This document shows, in pieces, positions 63,499 through 64,000 of a DNA stretch of 64,000 nt. The notes under the pieces are model-generated. The model worked only from the letters and a program-made list of their open reading frames with translations. It did not search any database and was not told the DNA's origin. Position 1 is the first letter of the stretch. Every line of letters starts with the position of its first letter. Source of the DNA: CAVYXF01 sp963772335 (GTDB taxonomy: Bacteria; Pseudomonadota; Alphaproteobacteria; Rhizobiales; Rhodomicrobiaceae); assembly GCA_963772335.1 (NCBI GenBank), contig CAVYXF010000003.1, positions 682,001 through 746,000 on the forward strand. The letters are read 5' to 3'. Made by a program: the position numbers and the translations under genes.

Positions 63499-63999
63499 TC
63501 AGGCGGTCGCCCGCTGGACAGCGGGGCGGAGCTTGGCGCCGACCTTCTCCGCGATCATCGCCCCGATCGGCAGCGCCGAGGTCGCGGCCGGCGAAGGCGC
63601 ATTGCACACATGGAGCGTCCTGTCCGTCTCGCGAAACAGGAAATCATGCACCAGCGTGCCGTCGCGCATCACCGCCTGTGCCCGGATCCCAGCCTCTAGC
63701 GGCTGTAGATCGCCCATAGTCAGGCTCGGGCAGTATTTGCGGCACTCGGCGAGATAGCGCCGCTTGGACATGGAGTTGGCCAGCTCGTAGACGCCGGCCT
63801 TCATGTTCGAGCGGATCACCTTCCAGAAGCCGGGGAAGCGGATGAACTCGGCGACATCGCGCGGCGAGACCGAGAATTTCGGATAGCCTTCGCGCGACCA
63901 CCCCAGCACAGCATTCGGCCCGACCGTCACACTGCCGTCGATCATCCGGGTCAGATGGATGCCCAGGAACGGCAACTCCGGATCGGGAATGGGGTAGAT
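63499..63999 (-). CDS. lhgO: L-2-hydroxyglutarate oxidase, C-terminal part
   Basis: This is the C-terminal ~166 residues of a LhgO-type FAD oxidase, cut by the right edge. The visible sequence has LPFLGIHLTRMIDGSVTVGP, AECRKYCPSL, GIRAQAVMRDGTLVHDFLF and VCNAPSPAATSALPIGAMIA, which is the FAD-binding C-terminal cap. LhgO oxidises L-2-hydroxyglutarate to 2-oxoglutarate with electrons to the quinone pool. It ends convergently with the secreted hypothetical gene, 6 bases apart. Confidence 0.9.
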   Translation of the reverse strand: MYPIPDPELPFLGIHLTRMIDGSVTVGPNAVLGWSREGYPKFSVSPRDVAEFIRFPGFWKVIRSNMKAGVYELANSMSKRRYLAECRKYCPSLTMGDLQPLEAGIRAQAVMRDGTLVHDFLFRETDRTLHVCNAPSPAATSALPIGAMIAEKVGAKLRPAVQRATA

Positions 64000-64000
64000 C

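Overview
The window is one contig of a GC-rich alphaproteobacterium, most likely of the order Hyphomicrobiales (Rhizobiales). The gene orders support this: gatC-gatA-GNAT-gatB, prs-rplY-pth-ychF, prkA-yeaH-spoVR and efeUOB. So does an Irr-type iron control box (TTAGAAACGTTCTAA) upstream of the iron-uptake operon. No tRNA, rRNA or CRISPR array was found.

Left part (1-22.1 kb). The 3' end of a DegP/HtrA protease and its terminator come first. Then follow a structured non-coding repeat, a heavily frameshifted alpha/beta-hydrolase-TPR gene, a secreted GH5 glycosidase, an orphan ATP-dependent DNA ligase, a GST, an ABM-like protein, a Tat-exported metallophosphoesterase, a PerR-like Fur regulator and the tldD/tldE pair. 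Next are a PLP dehydratase, an AraC regulator, a CitE-like CoA lyase, and a Crp/Fnr regulator divergent from a class III nucleotide cyclase, which is probably a local cNMP circuit. ettA, an ompA remnant, a frameshifted dienelactone hydrolase and an ArsR-SRPBCC pair close this part.

Accessory island (about 22.6-27.8 kb). This GC-poor stretch starts right after a second copy of the structured repeat. It holds a collinear four-gene cassette: a HARE-HTH protein, a HEAT-like protein with a glycine-rich tail, a nucleoside 2-deoxyribosyltransferase-like protein and a SAM methyltransferase. An IS3-family (IS407-like) element with a 4-bp GTGA duplication interrupts the methyltransferase, and excising it in silico restores one reading frame. 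I could not match the cassette to a named system; it resembles a conflict or defence locus in decay.

Middle (27.8-43.4 kb). This part has gatCAB with a GNAT-chorismate mutase fusion between gatA and gatB, a five-copy ~108-bp palindromic array, a RAYT transposase beside a 15-copy ~64-bp REP array, a DUF1801 protein, a CoxG-like protein, the efe iron-uptake operon (efeU, efeO, efeB and an EfeM-like gene) and a flavodoxin-fold protein.

Right part (43.6-64 kb). Housekeeping runs on the minus strand are ychF, pth, rplY and prs, then a lipoprotein gene, pgeF, a MidA-like gene and lgt. Next are ubiK, several small hypothetical genes, spoVR-yeaH-prkA, a DUF3775 gene, a frameshifted gamma-glutamyltransferase, a secreted hypothetical protein and the end of lhgO.

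A striking pattern is that every broken gene except the IS-interrupted methyltransferase is broken by apparent single-base frame changes (about 18 in all), with no nonsense codon needed. The long housekeeping runs show none. This could mean real decay of dispensable genes or uneven consensus quality; the sequence alone cannot decide.
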